This document shows, piece by piece, positions 6,720 through 8,456 of a DNA stretch of 8,456 nucleotides. Below the pieces are notes generated by a model. It did no database searches, was not told the DNA's origin, and saw only the letters and a list, made by a program, of their open reading frames with translations. The DNA comes from an uncultured Methylophaga sp. (GTDB lineage: Bacteria; Pseudomonadota; Gammaproteobacteria; Nitrosococcales; Methylophagaceae): the NCBI GenBank assembly GCA_947631375.1, contig CANRLD010000075.1, positions 1-8,456 of the forward strand, given 5' to 3'. A program made the position numbers and the translations under genes. Positions within the stretch are counted from its first letter, which is position 1; each line of letters opens with the position of its first letter.

Positions 6720-8046
6720 TGGTTACCAACAGACCTTTCTGCTCGCCATTTTCAATCTGCAACCGGCCATGAAAACGTCTGATAATCGCATCAACAATCG
6801 CCAACCCCAAGCCACTGCCATCACTTTGATCGCCGTGAATAAACCGCCGGGTAAGCGCCGAAAGTAATTCCTCGGACACACCTGGCCCTTCGTCTTTTAC
6901 TGTCCATTGCAGTTGTCCGTGCCGCTCAACGGCAGTAAGTGTCACCAGACTGTTTGCCGGCGCATGGCGTATGGCATTTTCAAGCAGGTTCCGCAGCGCT
7001 GCCGACAATAAAATTGCCGGTGCCTGAATCGCTTCATTCACCTGATCATTGCACCGTAATGTTACTTGCTGTTGTCTGGCAAGGTGCTGCACATCGTTTA
7101 AAGCCATATTATTGATATCAGCGATGGGTAACCGGGTGGTTTCGGTTAATTGCGCATCACCCTCAACCCTGGCCAGTAACAGCAGTTGATCCAAGGTGCG
7201 CTGTAATCTGTCCGTCGCTTTCTCTGCTTGCAGCAATGCGTGGTTGGCTTTGTCGCCATCGGTCAGTCTGGCAACCTGTAGCTGGGTTTTGATACCAGCT
7301 AACGGCGTGCGTAGTTCATGTGCCACATCACCGGTAAAGCGGCGCTCTCGCAGTAGAGATTGCTGCATCCGCTGCAATAGACGATTGATTTCGTCAACCA
7401 GTGGCCGGACTTCAGCAGGACGTTGTGACCAGACCAGTGTCGTCAAGTCGTCGGTACTGCGTTGTGCTATATGTTGGCTGAGGCTGTGCAATGGTTTAAA
7501 GCCATGCAGAATACTGAACCAAATCACCGCCAGCGTCCCCGCCAGACTGATCATAAAAGGCACTCCGGCAGCGATAACCACGGAACGCATCAAGGCATCC
7601 CGCGTTTCCAACCGTTCAGCGGTGGTAATCGCCAGCTTGCCCTGAGACAGATTAAACACTCGCCATAATTCACCATCCTGCATCCGGTTCTGATAGCCTT
7701 GCAGTTCCGTAGCCAAAACAGCTTCCGGTGCATTATGTGACACCGCGATAATATCCCCGGCGATATTGGCAACTTTACAGGCGAGGGTTGCAGGCATATC
7801 AAATGCTTCCACCGGATCCAGCACCAGTGTAGGTTGCCCGCTTCTGACCAGCGGATTCAAATCGTATTGCGACATCAATGACATCAGCATTCTGGCAGAA
7901 GCCGCCAGACGATCATCCAGCGTATTCTGCATTTCTTTCTGTACGCTCATCAGCAACCACGGAGCCAGCAACAACCACATCAGCAATACTGAAATGCCAA
8001 TGCGCCACAATAGCTGCCAGCGTAGATAATCTTTAGTTCGACTCAT
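6667..8046 (-). CDS. Two-component sensor histidine kinase, QseC/PmrB-like
   Basis: This is a complete 459-residue membrane sensor kinase. A first transmembrane helix (about 14-34) and a second (about 156-180) enclose a periplasmic sensor of about 120 residues. A HAMP linker follows (about 181-232; FKPLHSLSQHI and ending near RPLVDEINRLL). The HisKA domain carries the phosphoacceptor H243 in GDVAHELRTPL. The ATPase domain has the N-box NLLENAIRHA (353-362), the G1 box DEGPGV (385-390) and the G2 box GSGLGLA (410-416), so all catalytic motifs are intact. The architecture and adjacent regulator resemble QseC, PmrB and related kinases; the stimulus cannot be read from sequence. It starts at an ATG (8044-8046) inside the end of the regulator gene, a 14-bp overlap, with AGG eight bases upstream. 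Its 3' end overlaps the convergent YdjM-like gene. Confidence 0.93.
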   Translation of the reverse strand: MSRTKDYLRWQLLWRIGISVLLMWLLLAPWLLMSVQKEMQNTLDDRLAASARMLMSLMSQYDLNPLVRSGQPTLVLDPVEAFDMPATLACKVANIAGDIIAVSHNAPEAVLATELQGYQNRMQDGELWRVFNLSQGKLAITTAERLETRDALMRSVVIAAGVPFMISLAGTLAVIWFSILHGFKPLHSLSQHIAQRSTDDLTTLVWSQRPAEVRPLVDEINRLLQRMQQSLLRERRFTGDVAHELRTPLAGIKTQLQVARLTDGDKANHALLQAEKATDRLQRTLDQLLLLARVEGDAQLTETTRLPIADINNMALNDVQHLARQQQVTLRCNDQVNEAIQAPAILLSAALRNLLENAIRHAPANSLVTLTAVERHGQLQWTVKDEGPGVSEELLSALTRRFIHGDQSDGSGLGLAIVDAIIRRFHGRLQIENGEQKGLLVTISIPWQQSADALAVNQQ

Positions 8047-8456
8047 TGACTGCGCCTAAACGGTACCCCACACCGCGAACAGTAACGATCCATTCGTCTC
8101 CCAGTTTACGTCGCAAGTTATGGATATGTACGGCAACGGCATTGCTCTCAATGCCTTCGGTCCAACCATACAGACGATCCTGTAGTTGTGCTGCGGTAAC
8201 CACGCGCCCTGGTTGCTGCAGCAAGGTGTCCAGTACAGTGACCTCCCGGCGTGAGAGGTTCAGCGTTTTATCCTTTAACGTGACCTGCAAGGTTTGTGGA
8301 TTAAACTGCAAATCACCGTGCTGGATAGTGTGTGTGGCTCGTCCGGCTGAACGACGCACCAGCGAATGTAAACGGGCGGTAAGTTCTGTTAAATCAAACG
8401 GTTTGCTCAGATAATCATCAGCGCCTGCCTGTAAGCCGCTGACCCGATCTGGCACG
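8033..8456 (-). CDS. OmpR/PhoB-family response regulator, QseB/PmrA-like, N-terminus cut by window edge
   Basis: About 141 C-terminal residues are visible. They begin in the late receiver domain: GLQAGADDYLSKPF contains the conserved lysine that contacts the phosphoryl group, followed by the last receiver helix (TELTARLHSLVRR). The DNA-binding winged helix-turn-helix runs from about 46 residues in to the end, with recognition-helix residues SNAVAVHIHNLRRKLG and the wing GVGYRLG. The phosphoacceptor aspartate and most of the receiver lie beyond the right edge, so a GTG at 8453-8455 should be treated as an internal codon, not a start. The gene is followed by its kinase with a 14-bp overlap, a standard co-transcribed pair. 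The wording of the C-terminal region is close to QseB and PmrA; assigning one of these names needs the rest of the gene. Confidence 0.93.
   Translation of the reverse strand, partial: VPDRVSGLQAGADDYLSKPFDLTELTARLHSLVRRSAGRATHTIQHGDLQFNPQTLQVTLKDKTLNLSRREVTVLDTLLQQPGRVVTAAQLQDRLYGWTEGIESNAVAVHIHNLRRKLGDEWIVTVRGVGYRLGAVNESN

Noticed and set aside
7196..7668. Plus-strand open frames of 149 and 68 codons inside the histidine kinase gene
   Set aside because: They are antisense to the HAMP and HisKA regions with intact motifs; the predicted proteins look like low-information shadow translations.

Overview
The window looks like ordinary chromosomal DNA from a mid-GC gammaproteobacterium. The evidence is the BamC outer-membrane assembly lipoprotein, close ungapped similarity of the PurC and DapA products to the E. 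coli proteins as remembered, and a gene order (dapA, bamC, MBL-fold hydrolase, purC, with a bcp-type peroxiredoxin next door) familiar from Pseudomonas and related orders. The genus cannot be fixed from the sequence alone.

Layout. Positions 1 to about 3250 hold a tight minus-strand operon, read right to left: dapA (lysine/diaminopimelate synthesis), bamC (outer-membrane biogenesis), an MBL-fold hydrolase of the YycJ/WalJ type, and purC (purine synthesis, cut by the left window edge). Junctions are nearly zero-gap: bamC starts at or just after the dapA stop, the hydrolase overlaps bamC by one base, and purC follows 12 bases later. A sigma70-like promoter candidate lies just upstream of dapA at 3281-3309. 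Divergent from dapA, on the plus strand, is a Bcp/PrxQ peroxiredoxin (3371-3838). It ends at a perfect 14-bp inverted repeat with A and T flanks that should act as a bidirectional terminator for it and for the convergent gene to its right.

From 3921 to 5513 on the minus strand is a long protein joining an N-terminal tetratricopeptide-repeat solenoid to a C-terminal putative 2-oxoglutarate/Fe(II) oxygenase domain. A 177-bp divergent intergenic region separates it from a plus-strand YdjM-type membrane metal-dependent hydrolase (5691-6719). That gene runs tail-to-tail into, and overlaps by 53 bp, a minus-strand two-component system: a QseC/PmrB-like histidine kinase (6667-8046) and its OmpR-family response regulator (8033 to the right edge, N-terminus missing).

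I see no mobile elements, CRISPR arrays, tRNA or rRNA genes, and no clearly undescribed system. Points worth a second look are the TPR-oxygenase fusion of unknown substrate, a perfect 13-bp inverted repeat inside the hydrolase coding sequence, a peroxiredoxin without the usual resolving cysteine, the missing gcvR between dapA and bcp, and the convergent coding overlap at 6667-6719.
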